Positions 10,778 to 21,226 are shown, counted from the first letter of the stretch. The stretch: DNA of 64,000 nt from Pelagophyceae sp. CCMP2097 (GCA_026770575.1 MU657166.1:894099-958098); one strand, 5' to 3'. Made by a program: numbers and translations. Notes: generated from the letters alone by a model not told the origin.

Positions 10778-11094
10778 CGATCTCTGCGAGTCTGACGGAG
10801 AGGATGAACTATGCCTCGCCTTGGCCCACGCCGACTGTGAAGTGAATATCGCCGAAGAAACGTGAGGACAGCCAACGTCCTCGGCATTCGAAGAAATAGA
10901 CTCGGACCCGCGCACTCCAGCGAGCCTCTTGTTGTGTGCTAGTGTCCTCGAGGAGCCCGGGGATGCAAGCGTCTCAGATACGTCGGAGTTGCGAGCGCAT
11001 ATCAGCTACTACTACGTGGGAGCGTATCAGATACGTGGAATGATTAACAATGGCCTCTTTGATGCCAGTGATGGCCCGCTCCCGCGGTGGCGTC
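10778..11094. other. Intergenic spacer
   Basis: This lies upstream of the transporter start and downstream of the coiled-coil gene stop. It contains a short direct repeat (ATCAGATACGT-like motifs around 10975-11040) and no recognisable gene. Confidence 0.4.
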
Positions 11095-13716
11095 CTAGTT
11101 GTAGTCCGGGCCGTCTCCGTCGAGTTCCATTTGGAGCTGCGCGTCGACTTCGCTTTGGAGCTGCGTGTTGTCTTCCTGCAGCTGCTCGCGCTGCTCGCGC
11201 ACGACGGCGAGAAGCTTCTTAGTCGACTCGAGCTGCGTCAGCAGCTGCGCCACGTTCGCCGCCATGGCCGATAGCGCCTCGCCCGACGAGGAGCGCGCGG
11301 CGTCGAGCGCCTCGTCCGCCGACAGCGCGCGCGCCTCGGAGCGCCGCGCCGAATCGGCGAGGCGGGCCGACTCGGCCCCCGCGCCAGCGACCTTGCCTTC
11401 CAGGTCGGCGACCTGCACTTCCAGGTCCGCCGCGATCTGCCGCAGGCGGTGCGCGTCGGCGGCGGCGGCCTGCGCGTCGGACGCAAAGCGCAGCCGGTCG
11501 GCCATCGACTCATCAGAGGCGCAACGCGCTTGTTCGAGTTGGTCGAGCGCCGCTTGATTCCGGTCGTCTGCCGCGGCGAGGCGCTGCTCTGCGTCGTCCA
11601 GAGCGCCCTGCAGGCGCTGCGCTCTCTCAGAGGCGTCACCGCGGCGCGCCTCGCCGGCGTCGCGCTCCGCGCGCAGCGCATCGACCTTGGCCGCCCACGC
11701 TCTGGTGGCGTCAGCCGCCTCGCGCGCCGCCGCAGCCGCCTCGTCGCTTTGAAGCGTGGCTTTGAAGCTCCGCGCGTCGGCGTCGTCGGCACGCCTTGAA
11801 GCCGTTTCTGCCTCGGCGCCGCGCACTTCGAGCCGCGCTTCGGCGCCGCGGACCGCGGCAACGAGCGCCGCCAGGGCGTTTTTCGCCTCGCCGTGCCACG
11901 CGTCGAGCGGCGCATCCAACCTTGAACGTGTCGCGGCGTGGCACGCCCGCGCCGCCCCGCAGCGCTCTGCTATTAAACGCACTTCTGCGGAAAGCGCGAT
12001 GCACGCTTCTTGCGCCGCGGAGACTTCCTTCGCCGCGGCCTCGAGCGCAAACGCGCAGTCGCGCGCGCACGCGGCTTCGAAAGCGCCGCGGGACGTTTTT
12101 TCTATCCGCGACGCTTTTTCCATTTCCGACGCCCGCGCCGCGCGCGATTCCGCCTGCTTGACGGCCTCGCTCGCCTTTTCCGCTGTTAAGCGCGCCTCGG
12201 CCGCGTCGCGGTCTAGCGCGGCAAGGCGCTCGAGGACGGCGCGGTCGCATTCGCGCGCAGCGGCCTTTGTGGCCTCAAGCTCGTCGCGCGCGGCCGCGAG
12301 GCGGACTTGGAGCTGGTCCTGGTCCTTGCGCAGGCGCGCGACGGCGACGTCGGAGTCGCGGCGCGCCGCAATGTCGTCCGCGGCCCGCTTCGAAACGTCC
12401 AAAACGTGCGCGCGCGCGTCGGCGGCGGCGTCGGCGGCGGCCGCCGCGCGTTTTGCGTCCGCGTCCGCCGCGCGTTTTCGAAGAGAAACGACTTCGGCGG
12501 CGTGCTTCGAAGCCAGCGAAACGAGAGCGGCTCCTGCCCTCGCCAGCTCCGCCTCGAGTTCGTCGCAGTCTCTTTGCAGCGCCGCGGCGCGGTCCGTAGC
12601 TGCGACCAAGTCGTCGTCGAACGAAGCGCCGGCGGCCTCGGCGGCCTCGCAGCGCAGCTCCATTTGCCGCGCGTGTGCGTCGGAGGCCTCGAGCTCATGA
12701 CGCGCTGCCGCAACGTCTTCGAGCAGGGCGTCTCGCTCCGCGACGGCGGCGGCGCGCGCCGCCTCTGCGCCGGCGCCCAAGCGCTGCGCGCGCTCGAATT
12801 CGAGCGCGGCGTCGTCGCGCTGCGCGAGGGCGGCCCGAAGCTCTTTACTCGAAGCGCGCCGCAGCACCGCCGCCGCCTCGTCCGACGCTTTCGCCGACTC
12901 CCGCGCCGCATCGACCGCCGACAGCGCCGCGTCGCGCGCCGCCGTCACTGTGTCGTTGGTTCGGTGAGCCTCGCACTTGGTTCGGTGAGCCTCGCACAGT
13001 TTCGCCTCGCAGCATTCGACGTTTTCGCGGAGCCCAGCGATCTCCTCGCGCAGCCCGCGGACCTCCACCGCCGCCGCCGCGCCTGACGGTGCATTGTCGA
13101 GGGCGTTCGACACCTTGCTTCTTGGGACGACCCAGGGGAGACCCTCCGACGCACTCATCTCGGCCGCCTTTTCGTTCGCGGCGCAGAGCTGGAGCCGGAA
13201 GTCTTCGGCCTCGCGCTTTGATTCTTCGGCGGTGGCCTCGTTGCGGCGTGCGTCGCCCTGGAGCGCCGCCGCCGCTGCCTCGGCGTCTTTGGCGCGCCGC
13301 CGCTCCGCCTCCAGCGTGGCTTGGACGTCGTCCTTGGCACCGCGCGCCGCGTCCGCCGCAGCCAGCGCCTGCTGCAGTATGCCTACACCCGCGTATAGGA
13401 TATCGGCGGCGGCCCAGGCCTCGCCGGCCTTTCGGAAGCCTTGAGGGTCCCCGGGGAAGGGGCGCGGCGCACGTTGTTTCTCCTTGGCTTCTCTGCCCAT
13501 TCTCAAGTTCACTTCCTCCAGCTGCCGCAGCTGGTCCAGGAGCGCGTTGGTGAACTCCGTCTGCGCCAAGATCTGCTTGAGGAGAGGCAGGAGCTCGCGG
13601 TCCGGCGCCGCTGCGCCGTCCAAGCCGCCGTCCACGGCCTCGGCCACGTCTCGCACGCCCGCGCCGCCGGCACCACCGCGGGCCGCGCGCAACGCGCCGC
13701 GCGCCGGCGATGACAT
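11095..13716 (-). CDS. Long coiled-coil protein, function unknown
   Basis: An uninterrupted 873-aa frame. After an Ala/Gly-rich first 40 residues comes a short helical segment (LLPLLKQILAQTEFTNALLD). From about residue 110 to the end the sequence is almost continuous heptad-type coiled coil, dominated by Ala, Glu, Arg, Asp and Lys. The last 60 residues contain LTQLESTKKLLAVVREQREQ. No motor, kinase or zinc motif is visible. Such proteins are commonly cytoskeletal, ciliary or tethering factors, but nothing here selects among these. The region around residues 190-215 (ASEGLPWVVPRSKV) breaks the heptads and could be an in-frame intron. The Met at 13716 is the first in the frame. Confidence 0.7.
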   Translation of the reverse strand: MSSPARGALRAARGGAGGAGVRDVAEAVDGGLDGAAAPDRELLPLLKQILAQTEFTNALLDQLRQLEEVNLRMGREAKEKQRAPRPFPGDPQGFRKAGEAWAAADILYAGVGILQQALAAADAARGAKDDVQATLEAERRRAKDAEAAAAALQGDARRNEATAEESKREAEDFRLQLCAANEKAAEMSASEGLPWVVPRSKVSNALDNAPSGAAAAVEVRGLREEIAGLRENVECCEAKLCEAHRTKCEAHRTNDTVTAARDAALSAVDAARESAKASDEAAAVLRRASSKELRAALAQRDDAALEFERAQRLGAGAEAARAAAVAERDALLEDVAAARHELEASDAHARQMELRCEAAEAAGASFDDDLVAATDRAAALQRDCDELEAELARAGAALVSLASKHAAEVVSLRKRAADADAKRAAAAADAAADARAHVLDVSKRAADDIAARRDSDVAVARLRKDQDQLQVRLAAARDELEATKAAARECDRAVLERLAALDRDAAEARLTAEKASEAVKQAESRAARASEMEKASRIEKTSRGAFEAACARDCAFALEAAAKEVSAAQEACIALSAEVRLIAERCGAARACHAATRSRLDAPLDAWHGEAKNALAALVAAVRGAEARLEVRGAEAETASRRADDADARSFKATLQSDEAAAAAREAADATRAWAAKVDALRAERDAGEARRGDASERAQRLQGALDDAEQRLAAADDRNQAALDQLEQARCASDESMADRLRFASDAQAAAADAHRLRQIAADLEVQVADLEGKVAGAGAESARLADSARRSEARALSADEALDAARSSSGEALSAMAANVAQLLTQLESTKKLLAVVREQREQLQEDNTQLQSEVDAQLQMELDGDGPDYN

Positions 13717-14285
13717 GGTTGCAGCCTCCCGAAAAGGGCCCCGCCCCGCACACGGGCCGCCTCGGCCGGTCGGCCCGATCGAGATTTTTGGAACTCAACC
13801 GTGACGATTCACCGGGTTTCCGGTCAAACCCGATGTATCCCCAAGGCTTCGTTATACAAAGGCCTCTACGGTGGGCGCTCAACTTGCTGCATCGTTCGTA
13901 CAGCGTCGTTCTTGTCGCGGCGTTCTTACAGCCGCTTTCTAGAAATAATGTAGTGATTTTGATTTTTAAAAACGTCACGCGGTCGGCGCTTCGGAGGTCG
14001 CGGACGGCGCTTTGGAGATACTAGTACGCGCCAGCATTCGCGGCCCGCCTGTGCAGGTATGGATCGCCCTGGAATGGTAAGTTGACGCATCTGCAGGCAA
14101 CTTGAAGGATACCGTCAATCCCGTAATCTGCAGTCATTTGAAACTTTGAAAAGTATGTCCGTTGGACGAAAGCGCGCGGACATCGACGAATTCGAAACGT
14201 ACGCCGAGATTGAGTCATCTACAATTGTACATGTACTGAGTTACTGGCTGCTCGTCTGCTCGTCGTCGTGCGTTGCGTAGTGGCC
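13717..14285. other. Intergenic spacer
   Basis: About 570 bp of lower-GC sequence between the coiled-coil gene (start 13716, minus strand) and the small plus-strand frame at 14286. A run of A/T near 13945-13970 stands out. I see no coding pattern or RNA gene. Confidence 0.4.
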
Positions 14286-14489
14286 ATGGGCATGTGCGGT
14301 TCGAAGCGCGCGGTGGACGAGATGAACGACGAGATGGACGGGTCCAAGCATGGCGCGCCGCCGCCCGCGCCGGCGCCGGCGCCACAACCACCCGCCGCCG
14401 CCGTCTTACCCGTCGCCGCCGACGCCGCCGCCGACGCGGCCGCAGACGCCACCGAAACCGCCGCGCCGGCCGCCGCGCCGGATGTCTAA
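14286..14489 (+). CDS. Small Ala/Pro-rich protein with possible myristoylation signal
   Basis: A 67-aa frame beginning MGMCGSKRAVDEMNDEMDGS. Gly2 with Ser6 fits the N-myristoylation consensus, and Cys4 could be palmitoylated. The rest is Ala/Pro low complexity (PAPAPAPQPP, then ADAAADAAADATETAA). No domain is visible, and the composition means an overlapping frame on the other strand is also open. The call rests mainly on the N-terminal pattern, so it is weak. Confidence 0.3.
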   Translation: MGMCGSKRAVDEMNDEMDGSKHGAPPPAPAPAPQPPAAAVLPVAADAAADAAADATETAAPAAAPDV

Positions 14490-14643
14490 CCTTGGTAACC
14501 ATTTTGCGAACCGAAAAGGCGGCCATTCTGCGCCGCGCGCAAGACGCCGCCCTGCCGCCCCAAAGGAGCCGCTAAGGATATTGTCAAACAATTTACAGGA
14601 GCCTCGGGATCGTTTCAGCATGGCGCCGCGCCTCAGGATCGTT

Positions 14644-17600
14644 TCAGCATGGCGCCGTAATCCCGGTCCTACGTCTCGCGTCGGACATCGCCGCGGGCGC
14701 AGCGAGACGCACCTCAAAGTCGATCTTCTTGCGGAGGAGCGCGACGTATAGCGCTTGCTGGTCCATCGCATGGACGGGCGCGCCTCGCGCATTCTGGAGG
14801 GAGCGGAGCTGGCGGCGGAAGAGTTGGAACTGATCCGGTTTGAGTTCCTTCACATGCGGCATGATCACGATCAACGGCCGCTCCTTGGACCGCGGCGTCT
14901 GCGGCGAGGCGCAGGACTTGGGCGTCGGCGTGGTGTTCCGCGAAGCGGCGGGTGAGGGCACGGGCGAGAGCGAAGCCTTGCGAACGGACTTCGGCGGGTC
15001 GATCCACTTGCTCACAAAGTTGCCGCCCGCCGTGCGGACGACTTCTGCGATGTTCGCCGTTGACCGCGTCTGCGTCTCGTCGTGGATGACCACGTCGTAC
15101 AGACGCAGCACCTCTGCCCGGGAAGCGATGTTGAAGTCAACTCGCGCTCGAGTACTCGAGTACTTGCGTTCAAAGGCGGCGTCGCGCTTGACGAACGCCG
15201 CTGCCGGAGCGCAGCGCTGCGTCTTCGCCGACTCCAAGAGCCAGTCGCTCGTGACGAGCAGACAGCCGCAATTTACGGCGATGACGAGGTTCGCCTTGAT
15301 CAGGTCCACTACGAGGTCGCCGACGACGAGGTGCGTCACTTTTTTCGCCTCTTGCAAATCGTCGCGCGCCGAAACCCAGCCGAGCGCGTGGAGCCTCTGC
15401 GAAAAGGCATTCTCCCATGCGGCCTTCCAGCCAGAATTGGCCTGCATGCCGCAGTAGCTGACTCGCGGCGGCGCCGTCGAGGACGAAACGCGGCCGCTCC
15501 GCCGCGACGACACCGACTCGGACGCAGAAGAGCCGGCCGACGACCGCCGGATCTTCTGCGCCGAAGAAAGCGAAACGTCGCTGCCGCCGCGCGGCCGCTT
15601 CCCGGAGCCGTCGCTGCCACCGCGCGGCCGCTTCCTGGAACTGCGCGGCGTCGAAACGTCACGCGGCGACGCGGCGTCGTGCGAGTCCGCGCGCCGCCCT
15701 TCCGAATCCACCGGCCGCGGCGGCCTCTCCGCGACGTCGGAGGCGTCGTCTCCTTCGAGGTGCGGCCGTTTCCTCAGAGGCGGCTGCGGCGTCGACTCGT
15801 CCTTCGCCTTATTAGGCGATGGCGGCATCGCGTCGTCCTCCGCCTTCATAGGCGGCGGCGGCGTCGCGTCGTCCTTCGCCTTGATAGGCGGCGGCGGCGT
15901 CGCGTCGTCCTCCGCCGTAATCGACGGAGCATCCGCTGCTGCGACCGACACGCGCGGCTGAGACGGCGGCGGCGTGACGCGGTCGACCTCCTCCGGGGGC
16001 CGCTCCACCGAGGGCCGCTCCTTTGAAAGCCGCTCCTTTGAGGGCCGCTCCTCTAGAGGCTTCGGGGGCCGCTCCTCCGGGATGCGCTGCTCGGGGGCCG
16101 ACAGCCTCGGAAGCGGCTGCGCGCCGGAGCGCGGAGACGCGCCTCGTTGCTCCGGGTTGTCGGCGGCCGGCGCCGTGCCCCGCGGACTCGACGCCGTCTC
16201 TGGGAAAGACGGCGCCGGCGCGACGCCTTGTGTCGACGGAGAAGAGCATGCTGCGAGCAGCGCCGACGTCGGAGCGCCGGGGCCGCGCGGCGGCGTAGCG
16301 GCTTCCTCGGGAGGCGACGGGCGCCGAGGCGGAGGTGACGGGCGCACCTTGGTGGGACTCGGCGGCGACGAGGCCTTGAACGGGCTGGTTGCCGCTCTAG
16401 GCCGTGGGCTCGCCGCGTCGCCCGCCTCGTCTGGCGTCGGCGAAGATGCGGCTTCGAGGAACGGAGTCGTCGGCGCTTCTCGAGGCGACGGCGCTTTTGC
16501 CTCTCGAGGCGTCGGCGCTTTTCGACGTCGCGGGTTCGCAGGCGCCGACGGCGCCGCGCCGCCCGCCTCGTCTCCAGTCGTCGGCGGAGGACTGGACGGC
16601 GGAGGGGGCGATGCGCCTCCCGCTGCCTTTGGGGTCGGCGGCCGAGCGCCTTGTTCGAGAGCAGGCGCTCCTCGACTTGTCTGTCTGTCGTCGGGTCCAT
16701 CCGTGAGGTTCCACCTTTGGGAAGAAAAAAAACAGCAACTCGGCCGACTTCCCGGCGGCGAAGCAGCGACCGAGCCGTGCGCCGCGCCGTGTCGAGGCCC
16801 CGGGTTCGACGGTGCCGGCGGTGCGCCTTCTCGAGCCGGTGCCGCGTCGCTCGCCTCGGGCGTTGCGCCGCCAGCTTTGGGTGCTGCGTCGCCCGCAGCG
16901 TCTTCCTCCGCCGGCGACCATCTCGTGTCGAAGAACGGAGTCGTCTGCGACCCATCTTTCGAGCCGTCTGCTGCTTCTCGAGGCCGTGACAGCGACGACG
17001 GCGCCGAGGCCAAATCGCCCGCCTCGGCGTCGGGGCTGCGCGGCTGGCGAGCCTCGTCTTCTCGAGCGTCTTCGTCTTCTCGAGGCGACGGGCCCTCGTC
17101 GGCGCGGTTCGTCGGCGGCGACGGACTGGACGGCTTCGACGGCGCTGCGCCTTGGGCTCCTTGGTCGTCTTGTCCTTTGGGCGGCGAAGCGGTCATCGGC
17201 TCGTCTGCTGCTCCTCGACGCCGCGACGGCGACGTTTGAGGCGCCGGTGCCGCGTCGCACGCCTCCGCGTCGGGGCCGCGCGGAGCGTCGTCTTCTCGTC
17301 GACTTTGTTGTTGCAAGGCCAACACCAAAGCTTGTTGTTGCGAGGCCAACACCAAAGGCGATGTTGCAAAGGAGACGTGTCCCGAGCCTTCGAGAGGCCG
17401 TTTCAGACGCGGCGGTGACAGCGATTGAGGCGCAGGTGCTGCTTCGGCCGTGCCGGGCCGGGCATCGGGCGCTTCGGGCCTCGCGTCGGCCGCGTCGGGC
17501 GCTGCTTCACTCGCCTCGGGCGCTGCGCCGGCCGCGTCGCGCGTTGCGGCGGCCACGTCGGGCGTTGCGTCGAGCGCCTCGGGCGCTGCGCCGGCCGCGT

Positions 17601-18873
17601 CGGGCGTTGCGTCGGGCGCTGCTTCACTCGCGTCGGGCGATGCTTCACTCGCGTCGGGCGCTGCGCCGGCCGCGTCGGGCGCTGCTTCGTCCGCGTCGCT
17701 TTGCGGCGCCGGTGCGGGCATCAGGAGCAGCCGCGGCTTGAGATTCTTGCGCCTGGCGTAGGCGACGCAGTCATGCGAGTAGCGGAGCTCTTTCATGGTC
17801 GGGATCTTTGGCACAGGCACGTTCCGCCTCGGCCAGTCCATGTACGTCAGCGCGCGCCGCGCGGGCACGGTCGTCTCGGCGTCGAGGGCCGCCGCCTCGG
17901 CGGCGTCCTCTAGGGCGTGGCGCCGCGCCATGTCGGCGTCGTGGGCCTGCTGCGCGCCGGCGATTTGCGTAAACGCGCGCCCGCGCGAGACGCCGGTCTT
18001 GTGCCGCCCCTTGGCCGCCGGCGGCGCTGCGCCCGCGGCCGCCGGCGCCGCGTGGCCTGCGCGGTCCCGCGGCGCGTCCGTCGGCTGCGCGCGGCCGTTT
18101 TCGGGCGCCAGGAAGGTGACGGTGCGCGGCGGCGGCCGCTGGTCGGCCGTCCAGTAGGCGTCATCGTCTACGCTTTCGCAGACGCTGTTGAATTCGGCCT
18201 TTGTCGAGTGCACCATCGATTGCATCTCGCGTTGGTCCACGGGCGCGTCGCCTGGAAGCACATTTTGAGAAAAGCGCGCAAGAGGGGCACAAACTGACTT
18301 CGTCGGGCGGCGATGAAGAAAGCGGCTGCGACGAGGGCTGCGTCGTTTTCGCCGCGCGGGTGCGCGCGGCCCTGCTGCTCCAGTCTCGCGCAGAAGCGTT
18401 TGGCGGCGGTTCTGGCGCTCGAGACGACGGCGCGCCGCGCGGAAATGGAGACGGACGGCATCATTCTTGAAGCGAGGAAGGCGTAGTCCAGCTCGATTCT
18501 CGGGGCAAGAGCCGAGTTGCCCAGGCGCTACAAATGAGGGTCTCGCGGCTACACATGAGCGTCTCGCGGCGCCGGTGCGGTGAGGAGGGCAGGGACTCAC
18601 GGCGATGGCAATCTTGTAGGCGGCGTCAAAGTCCTTTGCCTTAGCGTTTGATGCGGCGAGAATGGCATCCTTGCGCACGGTCGCGCCCACCTCCTCGCAG
18701 GCGAGGTACAAGCAGACGGCTCTTCGGCAGTGCTCGTTCTTGAAGAGCTGGCCCCGTGGGCACTTGACCTCGAGCGTGCGCAGGACCTCGGCCGCGCGCT
18801 GGGCGACTTCGGGGCCGCGGCCCGCGACGCCGACGCCGCGCAGCGCCGCCTCGAACCACTCCAGGTCGCTCAT
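14644..18873 (-). CDS. ORC6-like protein fused to a C-terminal tandem BRCT
   Basis: Three exons (18873-18601, 18491-18299, 18251-14644) join exactly to 1357 aa. Residues 1-190 resemble origin recognition complex subunit 6. The blocks are QRAAEVLRTLEVKC, CRRAVCLYLACEEVGATVRK, KDFDAAYKIA, the second cyclin-like repeat SARRAVVSSARTAAKRFCAR, NDAALVAAAFFIAARRS and VDQREMQSMVHSTKAEFNSV. The last block corresponds to the end of the ORC6 repeat in plants and animals. The middle (about 200-1120) is low-complexity Ala/Pro/Ser/Lys, with degenerate Asp-Ala-Ser-Glu-Ala-Ala-Pro repeats. The C-terminus (about 1130-1345) reads as two BRCT repeats. The first holds KKVTHLVVGDLVVDLIKANL and SDWLLESAKTQR (the WLLES tryptophan helix). 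The second begins at LRLYDVVIHDE and ends at HAMDQQALYVALLRKK. BRCT pairs usually bind phosphopeptides. Splitting into separate genes is unlikely, because one 3.6-kb exon links the third ORC6 block to the BRCTs. Confidence 0.72.
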   Translation of the reverse strand: MSDLEWFEAALRGVGVAGRGPEVAQRAAEVLRTLEVKCPRGQLFKNEHCRRAVCLYLACEEVGATVRKDAILAASNAKAKDFDAAYKIAIAVSPCPPHRTGAARRSCVAARPSFVAPGQLGSCPENRAGLRLPRFKNDAVRLHFRAARRRLERQNRRQTLLRETGAAGPRAPARRKRRSPRRSRFLHRRPTKSVCAPLARFSQNVLPGDAPVDQREMQSMVHSTKAEFNSVCESVDDDAYWTADQRPPPRTVTFLAPENGRAQPTDAPRDRAGHAAPAAAGAAPPAAKGRHKTGVSRGRAFTQIAGAQQAHDADMARRHALEDAAEAAALDAETTVPARRALTYMDWPRRNVPVPKIPTMKELRYSHDCVAYARRKNLKPRLLLMPAPAPQSDADEAAPDAAGAAPDASEASPDASEAAPDATPDAAGAAPEALDATPDVAAATRDAAGAAPEASEAAPDAADARPEAPDARPGTAEAAPAPQSLSPPRLKRPLEGSGHVSFATSPLVLASQQQALVLALQQQSRREDDAPRGPDAEACDAAPAPQTSPSRRRGAADEPMTASPPKGQDDQGAQGAAPSKPSSPSPPTNRADEGPSPREDEDAREDEARQPRSPDAEAGDLASAPSSLSRPREAADGSKDGSQTTPFFDTRWSPAEEDAAGDAAPKAGGATPEASDAAPAREGAPPAPSNPGPRHGAAHGSVAASPPGSRPSCCFFSSQRWNLTDGPDDRQTSRGAPALEQGARPPTPKAAGGASPPPPSSPPPTTGDEAGGAAPSAPANPRRRKAPTPREAKAPSPREAPTTPFLEAASSPTPDEAGDAASPRPRAATSPFKASSPPSPTKVRPSPPPRRPSPPEEAATPPRGPGAPTSALLAACSSPSTQGVAPAPSFPETASSPRGTAPAADNPEQRGASPRSGAQPLPRLSAPEQRIPEERPPKPLEERPSKERLSKERPSVERPPEEVDRVTPPPSQPRVSVAAADAPSITAEDDATPPPPIKAKDDATPPPPMKAEDDAMPPSPNKAKDESTPQPPLRKRPHLEGDDASDVAERPPRPVDSEGRRADSHDAASPRDVSTPRSSRKRPRGGSDGSGKRPRGGSDVSLSSAQKIRRSSAGSSASESVSSRRSGRVSSSTAPPRVSYCGMQANSGWKAAWENAFSQRLHALGWVSARDDLQEAKKVTHLVVGDLVVDLIKANLVIAVNCGCLLVTSDWLLESAKTQRCAPAAAFVKRDAAFERKYSSTRARVDFNIASRAEVLRLYDVVIHDETQTRSTANIAEVVRTAGGNFVSKWIDPPKSVRKASLSPVPSPAASRNTTPTPKSCASPQTPRSKERPLIVIMPHVKELKPDQFQLFRRQLRSLQNARGAPVHAMDQQALYVALLRKKIDFEVRLAAPAAMSDARRRTGITAPC
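16681..16747. repeat. Dispersed repeat copy inside the ORC6-like coding exon
   Basis: About 67 bp containing GTCCATCCGTGAGGTTCCAC, GGGAAGAAAA and CAGCAACTCGGCCGA. It matches 41627-41697 nearly base for base, apart from small indels, and includes the preceding CTGTCTGTC. In the ORC6-like frame it encodes part of the disordered linker (about SSQRWNLTDGPDDRQTSRG). It may be an inserted element tolerated because it stays in frame. Confidence 0.7.
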
Positions 18874-19235
18874 CCGACAAACGCGCGCCGAGGCGCAGGG
18901 TTAGCGCGGACGCGACCAGGCGCCTGAAGACGCAAACGCCGCCGAGGCCTCGAGTAACTCGAGGCCGCCCGACCCCCTTTCGAACTCGGTGCTTTTCAAA
19001 AATGCGAACGAGAACGTCGCCGAAACTCGATGATGCTTCCTCGAGGCCTTAAAGGCGAGGCTAGCCTGCTCGTGGCCCCTGGCAGAGCCCCACAGGGGCA
19101 TCCTGGCATCCGCAGCTGCTGGGTTTCCCAGGCTCGTTGCTTCCGCCGCCGGGAGGGCCGCCGCAGCGCCGATGGAAGAGTTGGCCCCCGGGCTAGAATT
19201 TAAGAGGCTAAACCGAGCGCCGCCGAGCAATGGCC
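18874..19235. other. Intergenic spacer
   Basis: This lies between the start of the ORC6-like gene (18873) and the stop of the first J-domain gene (19236), both on the minus strand. The open minus-strand frame here lacks motifs and splice support. It probably contains the promoter of the ORC6-like gene. Confidence 0.4.
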
Positions 19236-21121
19236 TCAGTCGAGGTCGTCGATGGCGTCGGGCACTACTGCCGGCGCCGGCGGCGGCTGGACGCGTGTTG
19301 TTTCGGGCAAATTCGGCGGCCTTGACTTGTAGGTCGGCGGTCGGCGGTCGGCCGCGAAATGCCCGGGCGACCTCGGCAGGTCGTGCGCCGCCGCCATGGG
19401 CGACACGGCAGACGGCGGCCTACCGCCCGCCTGCGGCGCGGCCGTCACGGGCCGCGATTCGCCGGTTGGCTGCGCGGGCTGCGACTCCGCGGGGTCGTGG
19501 TCGTGGTCGTCCAGGTCCAAATCGCCTCGGAACCCGCAGACGACAAAGCAGGTGCAGCACAAGCAGCAGCCGGCGCATACCAGGATCGGGATGAAGAGGA
19601 CGAGGGCGGAGAAGTAGGGCTTTTGGATCCGGAGCACCGTGAGCGCGCCAAAAAGGGTCACGCTCAGGCAAGTCGCGCAGTTGGACACGGCCGCAAACGT
19701 CGCGTGGCTCGCCGCCTCGCGCTTCGCCGCATCCGCCGCATCGTCGCCGTCCAGCGCGTCGCCCTCTGGGCCTTGAGAGAGCGACGCGGACATCGACGCC
19801 GTCATGTCGCCGGCTGCTTTTAGAAGCCACAGGCCGCGCAAAAACAGCGTAAACGCGTGGACCCAGAGCGGCAGGAAGACGACCCACCACGAGATCAAGG
19901 GCAGCGACGTGTCGTCGCCCTTGCGCTTGGCGAGGGACACGGCGACCAAGGCCTCAAAGGCCAATCTCAGGCACGTCGCGCGGCAGTCGCGCCGCGCAGA
20001 CTCGCGCGCCTCGAGCTGCTGCACGTAGAACACGGCGCGCGCGTGCGCCTCGGCCGCCGCCTGGCCCGCCTCGGCCGCGGCGGCGCCGGGCGCCTCTGGC
20101 GGCGCCACGCTCGAACACGCGCCCACCATGGAGCCGAGGAGGCCAGAGGCCTCCCAGGCCCACAGCGGGATGAAGACCTCGATCCACTGCGGGCTGTCGC
20201 CCTTGGAGTCGAGGCGCGCCACGACGAGCACCTGGAAGATGACGAGGAGCGCCACGCGCGCCAGCGCGGCGATTCGCGCCAGCAGCGGCGTCTCGTCTCG
20301 GGCCTCGTGCGAATCCTCGTGAGCGCCGTCGTCGTCGTCGCCCTCGTCGCCCTCGCTCGCCGGCGGCGCACCGCCCTCGCTCGCCGGCGGCGCGCCGCCT
20401 GCGCAAGGACGCTCGGCGGCGGCCGAGGCGCGTCGGTGCAGCAACGACGCCGCCGCACCCGCATCTTCAGAGCCCCGGTCCGACGACGAGTGCGACCGCC
20501 CGCTGCGCTTCGGCCTACAAGCGCGGCGTCGCCGGCGCCCGAAGTGCCCGCAAAAGGGACATAGACGTACATGGCCACTTCAGCCACCCACGCGATGTAG
20601 TTCAGGAGCACAAAGGCGTCGATGCACCAGAGCGGCGCCCAGACGGCTGCCCAGTGGACGTCTGTTTTGTGGTCGACGTTGAGTGAGAGGAGCAACGGGA
20701 AGAAGACGACGAAGAACCCGACGAAGAGGACTACGAGCGAGAGGATGAAGCAGCGGCAGCGCGTGCCGGCCTTGGCCACCGTCTTGGCCACGGCATCGGG
20801 CGAGACGGAGGTGGGGTTGTCATGAATCTTCAGCCCAAGCGACCCGAGCGAGTCGTAGAGGCGCCTTTTGCGCGGGTCCACCAGGCAGTCGTAGGCCTCC
20901 TTCAGCAAAAGGAACTGCTCGCGCTCCGCCTCTGTGGCCGTGCGGCCCCGCTGCGCCATCTTGTCGGGGTGCAGCGCGAGCGAGAGTTTGCGGTACTGCT
21001 TTTTGATCAGTGTCTCTGAAGCGTCGCGCGGCACGCCGAGCGCGACGTAGAATTCGTCGTCGCCGTCGGGGTTCAGCAGCGGCCGCAGGCAGCACATCGA
21101 CAGCCTCGAAGGCATCGACAT
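19236..21121 (-). CDS. J-domain protein with multi-pass TMEM185-like membrane region (copy 1)
   Basis: Two exons (21121-20571, 20514-19236; donor GTACGT) give 609 aa. Residues about 22-92 are a DnaJ domain: DDEFYVALGVPRDASETLIK, RKLSLALHPDKM with the essential HPD, and KEAYDCLVDPRKRRLYDSLG. So it should stimulate an Hsp70. Next come at least two hydrophobic helices (CFILSLVVLFVGFFVVFFPL; WIDA-type AFVLLNYIAWVAEVAM). An acidic Gly/Asp/Glu linker follows, then a second set of helices: LLVIFQVLVVARLDSKGDSP, WIEVFIPLWAWE, PLISWWVVFLPLWVHAFTLF and ALVLFIPILVCAGCCLCCTC. Repeated W..VF.PLW motifs resemble the Tmemb_185A family. The tail is Pro-rich. The cytosolic side and partner are unknown. A close tandem copy follows downstream on the same strand. 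Confidence 0.75.
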
Positions 21122-21226
21122 CGCCGCCGGCGTCCCCGCAAAAAGAGGCCAAACCGCAGGGACTAACCGAGTCCCTGTTGGCGATCTTCGAACCGTTTAC
21201 ATGTAATCTAACTGTTTTCAACAATC

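Noticed and set aside
15974..17239. 421-codon plus-strand frame
   Set aside because: Antisense of the disordered ORC6-like linker; Ala/Gly/Ser low complexity only.
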